A DNA stretch of 64,000 bases from an uncultured Rhizobium sp. (GCA_945952415.1 CAMFIF010000009.1:62001-126000), one strand, 5' to 3'. Counted from the first letter of the stretch, positions 53,111 through 64,000 are shown. Program-made: numbers and translations. The notes: generated by a model not told the origin, from the sequence alone.

Positions 53111-56029
53111 TCAGGCCGCGGGCGCAACGCCAAGCTCGCGCAGCGCCGCTGCATCGCGGGCGGATACGTCGGGATAGGACGGATCCGAGCCGACATCGTC
53201 GGTGATCTTCCAGGAGCGGGCGCACTTCCTGCCCGAAGCGAGCTTCGGCTCGACCGCCACCTTCGTGCCGTCGTCCAGGCGGAAGGCATCCGAAGGCCCT
53301 GCCCCTTCCACGACCGAGATGGCCGAGGTGATGCAGATTTCCGCGAAGTCCTGGCCGGACAGTGCTGCAAAGAGGTCCTTGTCGGCCACATGGACGACCG
53401 GGGCCGCCTCCAGCGAGGAGCCGATCCGCTTTTCGCGGCGCTCGATTTCAAGGGCGCCGGTCACCGCCTTGCGGACGGTGCGGATCTTTTCCCACTTCTC
53501 GTCCAGCGCCGGGTTCAGCCATGCAGCCGGAACCTCGGGGAACTGTTCGAGATGGACGCTTTCCTTCTCCGGATAGCGCGACAGCCAGGCCTCTTCGGTG
53601 GTGAAGGGCAGCATGGGCGCGAGCCAGGTGACGAGGCAGTTGAAGATCTGCCGGATGACGGCCAGCGAGGCGCGGCGCTTCACGCTCGACGGCGCGTCGC
53701 AATAGAGCGCATCCTTGCGGACGTCGAAGTAGAAGGCCGAGAGCTCGACATTCGAGAAATCGATCAGCGCGCGGGAGATCTTCTTGAAATCGAAGGCATC
53801 GTAGCCATCGCGGACCAGCCGGTCGAGTTCGGCCAGCTTGTGCAGCATCAGCCTTTCGAGTTCCGGCATGTCGGCAAGCGCGATCTCCTCGCCCTTGTCA
53901 TGCGCCAGCGTGCCGAGCATCCAGCGGATGGTGTTGCGCAGCTTGCGATAGGCGTCGATGTTGGTCTGGATGATCGTCTTGCCGAGGCGCTGATCTTCCC
54001 AGTAGTCGGTGGTCATGACCCAGAGGCGGAGGATATCGGCGCCCGATTCCTTCATCACGTCCTGCGGAGACACGACATTGCCGAGCGACTTCGACATCTT
54101 CTGGCCCTTCTCATCCATGGTGAAGCCATGGGTGATGACGGCGTCATAGGGCGCGCGGCCGCGCGTCGCGGCACTTTCGAGCAGCGAGGAATGGAACCAG
54201 CCGCGATGCTGGTCGGAACCTTCCAGATAGACATCCGCCGGCCACTTGAGATCCGGACGGTCTTCCAGCGTGAAGGTGTGGGTGGAGCCCGAGTCGAACC
54301 AGACGTCGAGAATGTCCTTCACCTGCGTCCAGCCTTCGGAGGCGCGGTCGCCCAGGAAGCGCTCGCGGGCACCGTCGGCAAACCAGGCATCGGCGCCTTC
54401 CTTCTCGAAGGCCTCGAGGATGCGGGCGTTGACGGCGTCATCGACGAGGATCTCGCCCTTTTCATTCGCGAAGACGGCGATCGGCACGCCCCAGGCGCGC
54501 TGGCGCGAGAGCACCCAGTCCGGACGCCCCTCGATCATGGCGCGCAGGCGGTTCTGGCCGGCGGCGGGCACGAAGCGGGTGTCGTCGATGGCCGAGAGCG
54601 CCCGGTCGCGCAGCGTCCGGCCGTCGTCGAGCGTCTTGTCCATATAGACGAACCACTGCGGCGTGTTGCGGAAGATCACCGGCTTCTTGGAGCGCCAGGA
54701 ATGAGGATAGGTGTGCTTCAGGCGGCCACGGGCAAAGAGGTTGTTGGCCGCGATGAGCGCCTTGATGACCGCTTCATTGGCATCGCCCTTCTTGCCCTTG
54801 TCGTCGAGAACGCGGGCGGGGCCGCCTTCGCGGTCCGGGCCGAAGCCGGGCGCATCGGCGGTATAGAAGCCGGCATCGTCGACCGTGAAGGGGATCTTCG
54901 TGGAGATGCCGCGGGCTTCGAGGTTCCGGACATTGGCCATCCAGGCATCAAAGTCCTCGCGGCCATGGGATGGTGCCGTGTGCACGAAGCCGGTACCGGC
55001 ATCGTCGGTGACGTGATCGCCATCGAGAAGCGGGACGCGGAAATCGTAGCCCAGCGAGGCCAGAGGATGGGCGCACTCGACCGAGCCGAGCTCTTCCGGC
55101 TCGATGTGGCGCACCATCTTCAGCGAGACCTTGGCCTTGGCGGCGCAATCGTCGGCCAGACGGGTCGCGAAGATCACCCGGTCGCCGGGCTGCGGGCCGA
55201 AGGCGTTTTCAGCGGTTTCCACCTCGAAGAGCGCGTAAGGATAGCGCGAGGAGAAGGCAATTGCGCGGTTGCCCGGCATGGTCCAGGGGGTAGTCGTCCA
55301 GATGACGACGGATGCGCCGGCAAAATCTTCCGGCCCCTTGGTGACCGGGAACTTTACCCAGACGGTGTCGCTTTCGTAATCCTGATACTCGACCTCGGCT
55401 TCGGCGAGCGCGGTGCGCTCGACCACCGACCACATGACGGGCTTCGAGCCGCGATAGAGCTGGCCGCTCTTGGCGATCTTCAGGAGTTCGCCGGCGATGC
55501 GGGCTTCGGCATGGAAGGCCATGGTGGTGTAGGGGTTCTCGAAATCGCCCTCGATGCCGAGGCGCTTGAACTCCTCGGTCTGCACGCCAATCCAGTGGCT
55601 GGCGAATTCACGGCATTCCTTGCGGAATTCGTTGACCGGAACCTCGTCCTTGTTCTTGCCCTTCTCGCGGTACTTTTCCTCGATCTTCCATTCGATCGGC
55701 AGGCCGTGGCAGTCCCAGCCGGGCACGTAGTTGGCATCGCGGCCGCGCATCTGGAAGGAGCGGACGATCACGTCCTTGAGGATCTTGTTCAGCGCGTGGC
55801 CGATATGGATGTTGCCATTGGCATAGGGCGGGCCGTCATGCAGCACGAACTTCACGCGGCCTGCGGCGGAGGCGCGCAGACGCTTGTAAAGGTCCATCTT
55901 CTGCCAGCGGGCCACCATTTCGGGCTCCTTCTGCGGCAGGCCGGCACGCATCGGGAAATCGGTCTGCGGCAGGTAAAGCGTGGTTGAATAATCGATCTTG
56001 TTTTCGGTCTCGGTCATGGTCTCGGCCAT
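53111..56029 (-). CDS. ileS: Isoleucyl-tRNA synthetase
   Basis: 972-residue class I synthetase. HIGH is at 75-78 and KMSKS at 644-648; an editing domain ([28 protein letters not shown]) lies between. The C-terminus has CARSWK where E. coli has a zinc finger, so the finger is reduced. ATG 56029 is used; ATG 56017 ([11 protein letters not shown]) is equally possible. The start faces the toxin-antitoxin operon. Confidence 0.97.
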   Translation of the reverse strand: MAETMTETENKIDYSTTLYLPQTDFPMRAGLPQKEPEMVARWQKMDLYKRLRASAAGRVKFVLHDGPPYANGNIHIGHALNKILKDVIVRSFQMRGRDANYVPGWDCHGLPIEWKIEEKYREKGKNKDEVPVNEFRKECREFASHWIGVQTEEFKRLGIEGDFENPYTTMAFHAEARIAGELLKIAKSGQLYRGSKPVMWSVVERTALAEAEVEYQDYESDTVWVKFPVTKGPEDFAGASVVIWTTTPWTMPGNRAIAFSSRYPYALFEVETAENAFGPQPGDRVIFATRLADDCAAKAKVSLKMVRHIEPEELGSVECAHPLASLGYDFRVPLLDGDHVTDDAGTGFVHTAPSHGREDFDAWMANVRNLEARGISTKIPFTVDDAGFYTADAPGFGPDREGGPARVLDDKGKKGDANEAVIKALIAANNLFARGRLKHTYPHSWRSKKPVIFRNTPQWFVYMDKTLDDGRTLRDRALSAIDDTRFVPAAGQNRLRAMIEGRPDWVLSRQRAWGVPIAVFANEKGEILVDDAVNARILEAFEKEGADAWFADGARERFLGDRASEGWTQVKDILDVWFDSGSTHTFTLEDRPDLKWPADVYLEGSDQHRGWFHSSLLESAATRGRAPYDAVITHGFTMDEKGQKMSKSLGNVVSPQDVMKESGADILRLWVMTTDYWEDQRLGKTIIQTNIDAYRKLRNTIRWMLGTLAHDKGEEIALADMPELERLMLHKLAELDRLVRDGYDAFDFKKISRALIDFSNVELSAFYFDVRKDALYCDAPSSVKRRASLAVIRQIFNCLVTWLAPMLPFTTEEAWLSRYPEKESVHLEQFPEVPAAWLNPALDEKWEKIRTVRKAVTGALEIERREKRIGSSLEAAPVVHVADKDLFAALSGQDFAEICITSAISVVEGAGPSDAFRLDDGTKVAVEPKLASGRKCARSWKITDDVGSDPSYPDVSARDAAALRELGVAPAA

Positions 56030-56261
56030 TCTGGAGCGCTGCCCCCAAGGGCTTCATGCGCTTTTTGATTTAGGAATAAGGGCGTGAGGGCTTGCGTTCG
56101 CGGCCTTGCGGCGAACGCCAGAAATCCCGGACTTCCAGCAGCGTCAGATCGCGCGGAAGGCCGGGCCAATAATTCGAAGAACGGGACGCCGGAGAAGCTT
56201 GCTCATGATGGCCGGTTGTTTAAGCGTTTTTCCCGGGAAAGAAAAGGGGTTTTGGCTCCGC

Positions 56262-56305
56262 TTGAGCATCGTGCCAATTGCGCCTATATTAAAGTGCAAT
56301 TGGCA
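56262..56305 (+). promoter_or_regulatory. Promoter and operator of the RES/Xre toxin-antitoxin operon
   Basis: TTGAGC (56262-56267), 17 bases, TATATT (56285-56290). Perfect 10-bp inverted repeats TGCCAATTGC (56272-56281) and GCAATTGGCA (56296-56305) flank the -10, so binding would block the promoter. This is a good candidate site for autoregulation by the Xre-type antitoxin. Confidence 0.75.
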
Positions 56306-56324
56306 AGGGGAAGGATCTTCCGTC

Positions 56325-56741
56325 ATGACCGAGCTTGCATATAGCATACCGCCGCGGGACGACATTCTTTCGCAACGGGTCGCCACCGCCTCGGGCGGCA
56401 CCTACCGGATCCACTCCGCCCGTGCGGTGGACCGCCTGAAGGAATACGGGTTCTCGCAGGAGGAAATCTATCGCCTGGTGGCGCCACGCCGCACGCTTGC
56501 CCGCCGCCTGCAGGCGAACGAGCCGCTGACGATACAGGAAAATGACAGCCTCCTGCGGGTGGAGCGCATTGCCGCGCATGCCCGTCGTGTCTTTGGGGAC
56601 GAGGCCAAGGCCGATCGTTGGTTGCGCAAGCCCTGTCGCGCCCTGGAAGGGGTGGCCCCGATCGAACTCCTCCCCTCCGAAAGCGGCGCCCTGCTCGTCG
56701 AACGGGAGCTCAACCGCATCGAACACGGCATTTTCCTCTGA
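56325..56741 (+). CDS. Xre/MbcA/ParS-type antitoxin
   Basis: A 138-residue antitoxin of the RES/Xre type II system. The N-terminal helical DNA-binding part (YGFSQEEIYRLVAPRRTLARRLQANEPLT) is followed by the toxin-binding domain (VERIAAHARRVFGDEAKADRWLRKPCRALEGVAPIELLPSESGALLVERELNRIEHGIF). It would neutralise the RES toxin and repress the operon via the palindrome upstream. GGAAGGAT precedes ATG 56325. The toxin gene starts 3 bases after its stop. Confidence 0.9.
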   Translation: MTELAYSIPPRDDILSQRVATASGGTYRIHSARAVDRLKEYGFSQEEIYRLVAPRRTLARRLQANEPLTIQENDSLLRVERIAAHARRVFGDEAKADRWLRKPCRALEGVAPIELLPSESGALLVERELNRIEHGIFL

Positions 56742-56744
56742 GCC

Positions 56745-57173
56745 ATGGATATCTGGCGCATCTCGGCCTTTGCCGACCTCAGCGGACGTGGGGGCCTGCT
56801 GGCACCGGGGCGCTGGCATCGGCAGGGATTGCCCGTGATCTGCTGCGCCGACCACCCCTCCACCGCCATGCTTGAAATTCTGGTTCACATGGATTTCGAA
56901 GATGTACCGAGCCACTATCAGCTGCTGAAGATCACCTGCCCCGACGGCGCGCCGATCCACCGGGTGGAAACGGCCGATTTCACCAATCTGGCGGCAACAC
57001 AAGCGGAAGGCTCGCGGCTTCTCGAGGAAGCGAATGCCCTTTTGATCGACGTACCATCAGCCGTCATGCCGGCGGCCCGGAACATCCTCATCAATCCCCG
57101 GCATCCCCTTGCGGGTGACATCGCGATTGCGGCGACCTACCAGTATCCTTTCGACCAGCGGCTGAAGCGCTGA
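56745..57173 (+). CDS. RES-domain toxin (NAD+-degrading family)
   Basis: A 142-residue RES toxin. DIWRISAFADLSGRGGLLAPGRW, the Glu in TAMLEILVH (Glu44), and VPSAV...NILINPRHP (Ser105 region) are the Arg-Glu-Ser blocks of the family; related toxins MbcT and ParT act on NAD+ or on its ADP-ribosyl group. Where many members have a Tyr before Cys-Ala-Asp, this protein has ICCADH, a Cys. It overlaps nothing and ends one base before the ribF stop on the other strand. Confidence 0.88.
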   Translation: MDIWRISAFADLSGRGGLLAPGRWHRQGLPVICCADHPSTAMLEILVHMDFEDVPSHYQLLKITCPDGAPIHRVETADFTNLAATQAEGSRLLEEANALLIDVPSAVMPAARNILINPRHPLAGDIAIAATYQYPFDQRLKR

Positions 57174-58154
57174 TCAGAAGCAAACCGTCGCATCCACGGC
57201 CCCCAGCGGGGTGACGCCGGCAAGGAGGGCGCGGGCTTCCTGGTCGTCCTGCTCCATCTGAACGACGAGGGCTTCGAGGCCGTCGAATTTCTGCTCGTCG
57301 CGCAGGTGCCCGAAGAAGGAGACGGCGCAGACCTGGCCGTAGAGATCGCCCGAGAAATCGAAGACGAAGGTTTCGAGGAGCGCACGGCCGTTCTCGGTGA
57401 CCGTCGGACGATGGCCGAAGCTGGCGACTCCGTTATGGATGGACCCATCGCCCATGCGGAACTTGACCGCATAGATGCCCGGGCGGAGCGGCACTTCCAT
57501 GGGCAGGGCCATGTTGGCGGTCGGGTAGCCGAGAGTGCGACCGAGCTGCTTGCCGTGGATCACTTCCGCTTCCACCGTGTAGCGATAGCCGAGCAGACCG
57601 GCGGCCTCGGCCACATGGCCTTCGGCAATGCGGTCGCGGATACGGCTCGAGGAGATGACATCGGCATTCTCATCCCGGAAGGCATCGACCAGCGTCACGC
57701 CGAAACCATGGCGAGTGCCGGCATCCATGAGGAAGGCGGGTCCGCCCTCGCGGTTTCGGCCGAAGTGGAAATCGAAGCCGGTCACCACGTCGGAGACGCC
57801 CAGCCAGTCGATCAGGATCGACTGGATGAAATCCTGCGGGGAACGCTGCGAGAATTCCAGGGTGAACGGATATTCAATAACGCCCTGAAAGCCGAGCGCC
57901 TCCAGAATGCGGGCCTTCAGCGGCGCGGGCGTGATGCGGAAGACCGGCTGGTCCGGCTTGAAGACCGAGCGCGGGTGCGGCTCGAAGGTCAGCACCAGCG
58001 CCGGGCGTCCGCGCGCCTCGGCCAGCTGCAGCGCCCGCTCCAGCACCGCCCGATGGCCACGATGGACGCCATCGAAATTGCCGATGGCCACGACCCCGCC
58101 CTTCAGATGGTCGGGAAGCGGCGAAAGGCTGTCATTGCGGTGGAAGACGGTCAT
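57174..58154 (-). CDS. ribF: Bifunctional riboflavin kinase/FAD synthetase
   Basis: 326 residues. The N-terminal FAD synthetase has GNFDGVHRGHRAVLERA and ISSSRIRDRI; the C-terminal riboflavin kinase has GRTLGYPTANMALP and GHRPTV. It makes FMN then FAD. In related genomes ribF and ileS are neighbours; here the RES/Xre pair lies between them. Confidence 0.95.
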   Translation of the reverse strand: MTVFHRNDSLSPLPDHLKGGVVAIGNFDGVHRGHRAVLERALQLAEARGRPALVLTFEPHPRSVFKPDQPVFRITPAPLKARILEALGFQGVIEYPFTLEFSQRSPQDFIQSILIDWLGVSDVVTGFDFHFGRNREGGPAFLMDAGTRHGFGVTLVDAFRDENADVISSSRIRDRIAEGHVAEAAGLLGYRYTVEAEVIHGKQLGRTLGYPTANMALPMEVPLRPGIYAVKFRMGDGSIHNGVASFGHRPTVTENGRALLETFVFDFSGDLYGQVCAVSFFGHLRDEQKFDGLEALVVQMEQDDQEARALLAGVTPLGAVDATVCF

Positions 58155-58195
58155 TGCAGGTCCTTGAATTCCGATCCTGTCCGCGGGGTGGAGCC

Positions 58196-59047
58196 TCAGG
58201 CGAGCCTGGGCATCCAGTAGCGGGCATGGGCATTATGCTTGGTAAGGAAGGCGGAGAGAAGCACCTCGTTGACGCGGCCGTTCTCGGCGTAATCGGCAGC
58301 GTGAATGCCGCCGCTGATGTAAAGAAGATCGAGCCCGTGATCGAGCGCGCCACGCACATCGGTCACCATGCCGTCGCCGATGGCGATGACGCGGGCCTTG
58401 TCGGCGGGCGCGCCGCGCAGATCCGCGGCAAGGGAAAGCGCCGCTTCATAGATCGGCGCATGGGGCTTGCCGGCAATCCGGGTCTCGCCGCCCATGCGCT
58501 CGTAGAGCTGGGCAATGGCACCGGCGCAGGGAATGATGCGCGTGCCGCGCTCCACCACCAGATCCGGATTGGCGCAGATCATCGGCGCGCCGCGGGCGAT
58601 GAAGGCGGCCAGCATGTCGCGATAGGTTTCCGGCGTTTCGCGCTCGTCGTCGAAAAAGCCGCTGCAGACGATGGAGGTCGCCTCCGCCGCATCCGCCCGT
58701 TCGATGTCGAGACCGTCGAGCAGCGGGCCATCACGCTCCGGCCCCAGAAGGAAGACCTTCTTCGGGCCTTCCGCAATCAGCTTGCGGGTCACGTCGCCCG
58801 AGGTGACGATGCGGTCATAGGCCTCGTCGGGAACACCGATCAGGCGAAGCTGGGCAATGACCCCTGGCGTCGGGCGCGGCGAATTGGTGATGAGCACGAC
58901 GCTTGCCCCCCGCATGCGGGCGGCGGCCAGTGCATCCGAGGCTTCGGCAAAGGCATCGACACCATTGTGCAGCACGCCCCAGACATCGCAGAGCACCACG
59001 TCATAATCCTTCGTGATCTCTTCGAAACGGGTGATGCGCTCAGCCAT
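58196..59047 (-). CDS. TIGR01459-family HAD hydrolase
   Basis: 283 residues. CDVWGVLHNGVDAF (nucleophile Asp), VLITNSPRP, GKPHAPIYEAAL and IGDGMVTDVRGALDHG are the HAD class IIA motifs of NagD-like phosphatases. The family TIGR01459 is typical of alphaproteobacteria. The substrate is unknown. MAERITRFEEI at 59047 is the start. It lies upstream of ribF by 41 bases on the same strand and may be co-transcribed. Confidence 0.88.
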   Translation of the reverse strand: MAERITRFEEITKDYDVVLCDVWGVLHNGVDAFAEASDALAAARMRGASVVLITNSPRPTPGVIAQLRLIGVPDEAYDRIVTSGDVTRKLIAEGPKKVFLLGPERDGPLLDGLDIERADAAEATSIVCSGFFDDERETPETYRDMLAAFIARGAPMICANPDLVVERGTRIIPCAGAIAQLYERMGGETRIAGKPHAPIYEAALSLAADLRGAPADKARVIAIGDGMVTDVRGALDHGLDLLYISGGIHAADYAENGRVNEVLLSAFLTKHNAHARYWMPRLA

Positions 59048-59146
59048 GATCGGTCCATAGAATAATGTTCGGTGAGGTGACATGGCAAAGGACGGAAAGG
59101 AAGGCAAGCGCGATGGGCCAAATTTTCGTTCTCTCCGCGACGGCCC

Positions 59147-60601
59147 TCACGCCGGAAGACCCCATGCCGCCGCGGCGAGCCGCCAGCCGATGCCGAGCCC
59201 GGCGGTGATGGCCAGCACCGTGACCATGCCGGCGCGCAGGCGGAAGACGAGCAGCGCGGCGACCGCCGTCAGCGCCACGACCGGGAGATCGACGGTCCAG
59301 AGATCGGGTACCGGCAGCGCCATCAACGGCACCTGGGTTTCGCCCGCCATGGTTCCGGTGCCATAGGTGAGCAGCGGAATGCGCCAGGAGGCACGGAAGA
59401 GCACGTGCAGGCCGAACCAGACCGTGAGGTTCAGGATGACCCCCGTGACCGCAGCCGTGACCGCCGAAAGCGCGCCGGAAAGCGCGCGGTTGGTGCGCAG
59501 CCGTTCGATATAGGGGGCGCCGGCGAAGATGAAGAGGAAGCTCGGCAGGAAAGTGGCCCAGGCGGCCAGCACGCCGCCGGCAATGCCGCCCAGGAGGGCG
59601 GGAAAGCCCGCCGGATTGCGATAGCCCGCCAGGAAGCCGACATAGGAGAGCACAAGCACCAGCGGCCCGGGCGTGGTTTCGGCAAGCGCCAGCCCATCCA
59701 GCATTTCCCCGGCATTCAGCCAGGCATAATGGCTGGAGGCCACCTGCCCGACATAGGCCAGCACCGCATAGGCGCCGCCGAAGGTGACGAGCGCCATCTT
59801 GGAGAAGAAGAGGAACACGGTCGCGAAGGTGTTCGGCGCGCCATACATGACCTCGGCGATCAGATCGGGATCCGACGGCAGCAGCCAGAGGAGCGGCAGC
59901 GGCGCCATCCAGATGAGCGCCCAGACGACAATGGTCTTCAAAGTGGCGCCAAGGCGCGGCTTTTTCGGCCGCTTGCCCTTGAGGGCGGGCAGCTTCTTCA
60001 GCTTCGGCTTCTCAATCCAGCCGCGCCGCACGGCGACATAGCCGGCAAGCGCCGATAGTGCGATCACGACCGGAAAAGGCAGGTTGAAGAGGAAGAGCGC
60101 CAGGAAGGCCAAGAGCGCCACGCCCCTGTGAAAGGGGCTGACCAGCGCACGCCGGGCAACCCGGATCAGCGCATCGATGACGATGGCGAGGACCGCGGCC
60201 TTCAGCCCCAGAAACAGGCTGTCCAGCCAGTGCGTGTCGCTGAAGGTGGCATAGAGCGCCGAGAGGCAGAGAATGACTGCCAGGCCCGGCAGCACGAAAA
60301 GCGTGCCGGCAATCACCCCGCCCCGCCGGCCGTGGAGCAGCCAGCCGCAATAGGTGGCGAGCTGCTGGGCTTCCGGCCCCGGCAGCAGCATGCAGAAATT
60401 CAGCGCGTGGAGGAACTGCTCCTCGCCGATCCAGCGCTTCTCATCCACCAGCACGCGATGCATCATGGCGATCTGCCCCGCGGGGCCGCCGAAGCTCAGG
60501 AGGCCGATCTTGGCCCAGATGCGCGTGGCTTCAGACAGCGTCGGCAGGGCAGCGGGCGCGTGGGAAGCCGGGGGTTCCGGTCTGGCCTTGCCTTTAACCA
60601 C
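59147..60601 (-). CDS. chrA: Chromate efflux transporter (CHR family)
   Basis: A 484-residue membrane protein with two CHR halves. SFGGPAGQIAMMHRVLVDEKRWI and LLPGPEAQQLATYCGWLLHG occur in the first half and TFGGAYAVLAYVGQVA and ALAETTPGPLVLVLSYVGFLAGY in the second, both typical of ChrA. It exports chromate and perhaps sulfate. GTG start at 60601. It is separate from groESL by a divergent gap. Confidence 0.92.
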   Translation of the reverse strand: MVKGKARPEPPASHAPAALPTLSEATRIWAKIGLLSFGGPAGQIAMMHRVLVDEKRWIGEEQFLHALNFCMLLPGPEAQQLATYCGWLLHGRRGGVIAGTLFVLPGLAVILCLSALYATFSDTHWLDSLFLGLKAAVLAIVIDALIRVARRALVSPFHRGVALLAFLALFLFNLPFPVVIALSALAGYVAVRRGWIEKPKLKKLPALKGKRPKKPRLGATLKTIVVWALIWMAPLPLLWLLPSDPDLIAEVMYGAPNTFATVFLFFSKMALVTFGGAYAVLAYVGQVASSHYAWLNAGEMLDGLALAETTPGPLVLVLSYVGFLAGYRNPAGFPALLGGIAGGVLAAWATFLPSFLFIFAGAPYIERLRTNRALSGALSAVTAAVTGVILNLTVWFGLHVLFRASWRIPLLTYGTGTMAGETQVPLMALPVPDLWTVDLPVVALTAVAALLVFRLRAGMVTVLAITAGLGIGWRLAAAAWGLPA

Positions 60602-60646
60602 GTTTCACCGCCGCAAATGGGAGCGATTTTTTTTAAGGCTGCCGTT

Positions 60647-60710
60647 CTTGACTCTCCGTTTGGGCATCCTTATCTCCAAGCCGCTAGCACTCACCATGGT
60701 CGAGTGCTAA
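60647..60710 (+). promoter_or_regulatory. groESL heat-shock promoter with CIRCE element
   Basis: CTTGACT (60647-60653) and CTTATCT (60669-60675) fit an RpoH-type promoter. The CIRCE element CTAGCACTC-N9-GAGTGCTAA is at 60684-60710, matching TTAGCACTC-N9-GAGTGCTAA at all but the first base. HrcA repression plus RpoH activation is expected. Confidence 0.85.
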
Positions 60711-60770
60711 CACCCATCCACGCGGATTTTTATGACGATCCGCCAAGTCATTTGATCGAGGGAATAGACA

Positions 60771-61067
60771 ATGACAAGCACCAATTTCCGTCCGCTCCAC
60801 GATCGCGTCGTCGTTCGTCGCGTCGAGTCTGAAGAAAAGACCAAGGGCGGCATCATCATTCCGGACACCGCAAAGGAAAAGCCGCAGGAAGGCGAAATCG
60901 TCGCCGTCGGCTCCGGCGCCCGCGATGAATCCGGCAAGATTGTTGCTCTCGACGTCAAGGTCGGCGACCGCGTCCTGTTCGGCAAGTGGTCCGGCACCGA
61001 AGTGAAGCTCAACGGCGAAGACCTTCTGATCATGAAGGAAGCCGACATCATGGGCATCATCGGCTGA
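60771..61067 (+). CDS. groES: Co-chaperonin GroES
   Basis: 98-residue heptameric cap of Gro[35 protein letters not shown] with the mobile loop, ending EADIMGIIG. Standard size. It precedes groEL by 63 bases and shares the heat-shock promoter. Confidence 0.98.
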   Translation: MTSTNFRPLHDRVVVRRVESEEKTKGGIIIPDTAKEKPQEGEIVAVGSGARDESGKIVALDVKVGDRVLFGKWSGTEVKLNGEDLLIMKEADIMGIIG

Positions 61068-61088
61068 TAGCCGAACCCCATCCTTTGA

Positions 61089-62768
<1,680 letters not shown>

Positions 62769-62796
62769 TATGGCGGTCCAGCAGGACTGAATCAGG

Positions 62797-62824
62797 AAGG
62801 CGGCTCGCAAGGGCCGCCTTTTTT
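62797..62824 (+). terminator. Terminator of groESL
   Basis: Stem AAGGCGGC (62797-62804) with GCCGCCTT (62813-62820), loop of 8, T tract to 62824. Confidence 0.9.
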
Positions 62825-62867
62825 ATGTGTTTTCTACCGTTTACATTATCAACAGGCGGCGAAGAAG

Positions 62868-63659
62868 ATGAATATATTTATTAGGGAACTTGAAATTGAA
62901 TGCTTAAAGCTAAAGAAACTTATCGAAGAATATCAAGTAGGACACACGTATTTGATAGATTGCATTGCAACGAGCTTAAGATTGTTATGCCACGACAAGC
63001 ACGATAGCGAGAGCCTGCTAAAACTAGCAGATGCTGAGTCGATAATTATTCACGGAAAAAATATAAAATCAAACTCTCATTGTAGCACTTCTCTTTTTAC
63101 ATATTACTCACTTTCAGGAATTGAGATATTTCTTGAAAATGAAGCAAATCCGATTATCCGCACAGGAAAAATAAAGTTAAACAAAAACAGTGTTTTTTCT
63201 TTCAACGATGGAAATTTCTATCAAGATTTCGTTGAATTTGGCGCCGACATTCCGAATATGAAATATAATATTGAGCTTCTAGACATAAAAAACAAAGGAC
63301 GCCGCATAACTTCCTTTTCCAAGGCATTTGCGCGCTGGTACTACGTTAAAACTAACTCACCATCGCAGCGCCAATCGCTAATAAGCTGGTGGAATGAACC
63401 TGTATTAAAAAAAATCAAAAAACAATGGACAAGAAGAGAAGTCATATTATACTTCGCAAACAAAAGCGGAGGCGCGCACGTCTCCAAAGACCTAGATAAA
63501 TCAGAGCTCTATTTTATAGAGAGGGAAGACGTTAGCAGGCTCAAAAATATACATTTTTTGAACTCTGGACTTGAACACACAGTGTATGTAAGCGCAGTCC
63601 AGATACTAGAAGCAATTGATCTATTTTTAGCAAGTAAGAACAAGGTTCCAGAGATGTAA
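62868..63659 (+). CDS. Hypothetical protein of an AT-rich islet
   Basis: A 263-residue protein encoded in DNA that is strikingly AT-rich compared with groEL, with AT-ending codons throughout, so recently acquired. The N-terminus is helical and Lys/Glu-rich (MNIFIRELEIECLKLKKLIEEY). A middle beta-rich part and SWWNEPVLKKIKKQWTRREVILYFANKSGGAHVSKDLDKSELYF follow. The GGAHV motif in this context looks like a conserved site of a family of unnamed proteins, but I cannot assign a function. The ribosome site (GAAGAAG) is weak. No export signal or membrane segment. Confidence 0.7.
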   Translation: MNIFIRELEIECLKLKKLIEEYQVGHTYLIDCIATSLRLLCHDKHDSESLLKLADAESIIIHGKNIKSNSHCSTSLFTYYSLSGIEIFLENEANPIIRTGKIKLNKNSVFSFNDGNFYQDFVEFGADIPNMKYNIELLDIKNKGRRITSFSKAFARWYYVKTNSPSQRQSLISWWNEPVLKKIKKQWTRREVILYFANKSGGAHVSKDLDKSELYFIEREDVSRLKNIHFLNSGLEHTVYVSAVQILEAIDLFLASKNKVPEM

Positions 63660-63883
63660 ATTTGCCGGTACCAATCCAGACCAGTGAAGGTTAGCTCGTC
63701 AATCCACGCCCAAGCCCAGACAAGCGCCAGAATTTGGCTATCCATTTCAGCGACCAGCATAGAATGATCCGCAGGAAGCAGGACAGCTTCACCCTCTGGT
63801 GAGACGACATGGGAATGCGGCGATTGACGATCGTCTGCATACACATAGACCTTGACTCTGCCTGCTCTGAAGATAACCGGCAT
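63509..63883 (-). pseudogene. DUF4160-like protein, probably truncated or decayed
   Basis: A minus-strand frame of up to 124 residues. The N-terminal ~35 residues (MPVIFRAGRVKVYVYADDRQSPHSHV) match DUF4160 starts, where HSHV corresponds to the conserved His pair. The rest does not resemble the family, and its last 151 bases lie antisense inside the AT-rich gene. It may be a fragment or a frameshifted gene. DUF4160 genes are often paired with DUF2442 as a putative toxin-antitoxin-like unit; no DUF2442 is seen before the window ends. Confidence 0.4.
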
Positions 63884-64000
63884 CACTAGCTTTTTCGTGC
63901 ATCAGATGCACTTTTCAAAAGATAGCCACACGCATGTCAATTCGCCATTTGCCTGAATTAAAGCAGGTGCTACAGTAGCCTTGAGGCAGGCATCCGTCTG

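Noticed and set aside
53102..55987. Plus-strand 961-codon frame antisense to ileS
   Set aside because: It is a shadow of ileS, with no family features and no start signals.

Overview
The window looks like chromosome from an alphaproteobacterium of the Rhizobiaceae / Hyphomicrobiales type. It is GC-rich and densely coded, and the gene order is rhizobial: an F0 operon (atpI-atpB-atpE-b'-b) separate from F1, lpxK and waaA near pmbA/cysQ/DUF4170, and a DUF47-pit pair. Three alphaproteobacterial regulatory signatures are visible: a GTTC-N7-GTTC LexA-type box, GGAAC-N16/17-CGTT EcfG-type general-stress promoters, and a CIRCE element before groESL. No tRNA, rRNA, CRISPR array, IS element or prophage was seen.

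Layout. 1-8.2 kb: end of an Nramp transporter, a tRNA-type methyltransferase, DUF2007, polyprenyl diphosphate synthase, a secreted TPR/LysM protein, ispE, a radical SAM protein behind an SOS-like box, rnhB, and a VOC protein behind an EcfG-like promoter. 8.3-11.3 kb: the F0 ATP synthase operon with its promoter, its terminator and a possible attenuator after the c-subunit gene. 11.5-18.6 kb: SleB-type hydrolase, kup-corA, Mrp/ApbC, and a LuxR-type regulator without a luxI neighbour. 19-23.1 kb: an IclR regulator divergent from a De Ley-Doudoroff-type sugar acid operon (SDR, dgoK, dgoA, SMP-30 lactonase). 23.4-30.2 kb: a stress-promoter PRC-barrel protein, an MttB-family methyltransferase with a divergent LysR, a GGDEF-EAL protein, and a PAS-PAS-REC-REC protein with no kinase. 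30.6-38.2 kb: mutL, DUF2093, an SDR, an isolated flagellar-rod-like protein, DUF47-pit with a PHO box, and an EamA/MocR divergent pair. 38.2-45.7 kb (minus strand): lpxK, HAD, waaA, DUF4170, cysQ-like, pmbA, and a TPP enzyme. 45.9-53 kb: CPA2 antiporter, patatin, rsmD, rluB-like, tadA, GNAT, lipoprotein. 53-60.6 kb: ileS, a RES/Xre toxin-antitoxin pair, ribF, a HAD phosphatase, chrA. 60.7-62.8 kb: groES-groEL. 62.8-64 kb: an AT-rich islet with an unrecognised protein and a DUF4160-like fragment.

Most of the window is core genome. The accessory or unusual parts are the RES/Xre module between ileS and ribF, the AT-rich islet after groEL, the AT-rich palindrome-rich gap beside the LuxR solo (18.57-18.97 kb), and the kinase-less PAS/REC protein. 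The most informative non-coding signals are three EcfG-like promoters (before the VOC, PRC-barrel and DUF47-pit genes), the LexA-type box before the radical SAM gene, the PHO box before DUF47-pit, the palindrome in the IclR/dgo promoter, and the long inverted repeat over the toxin-antitoxin promoter. Regulatory calls are by eye from the sequence and established consensus motifs. No search or folding program was run.
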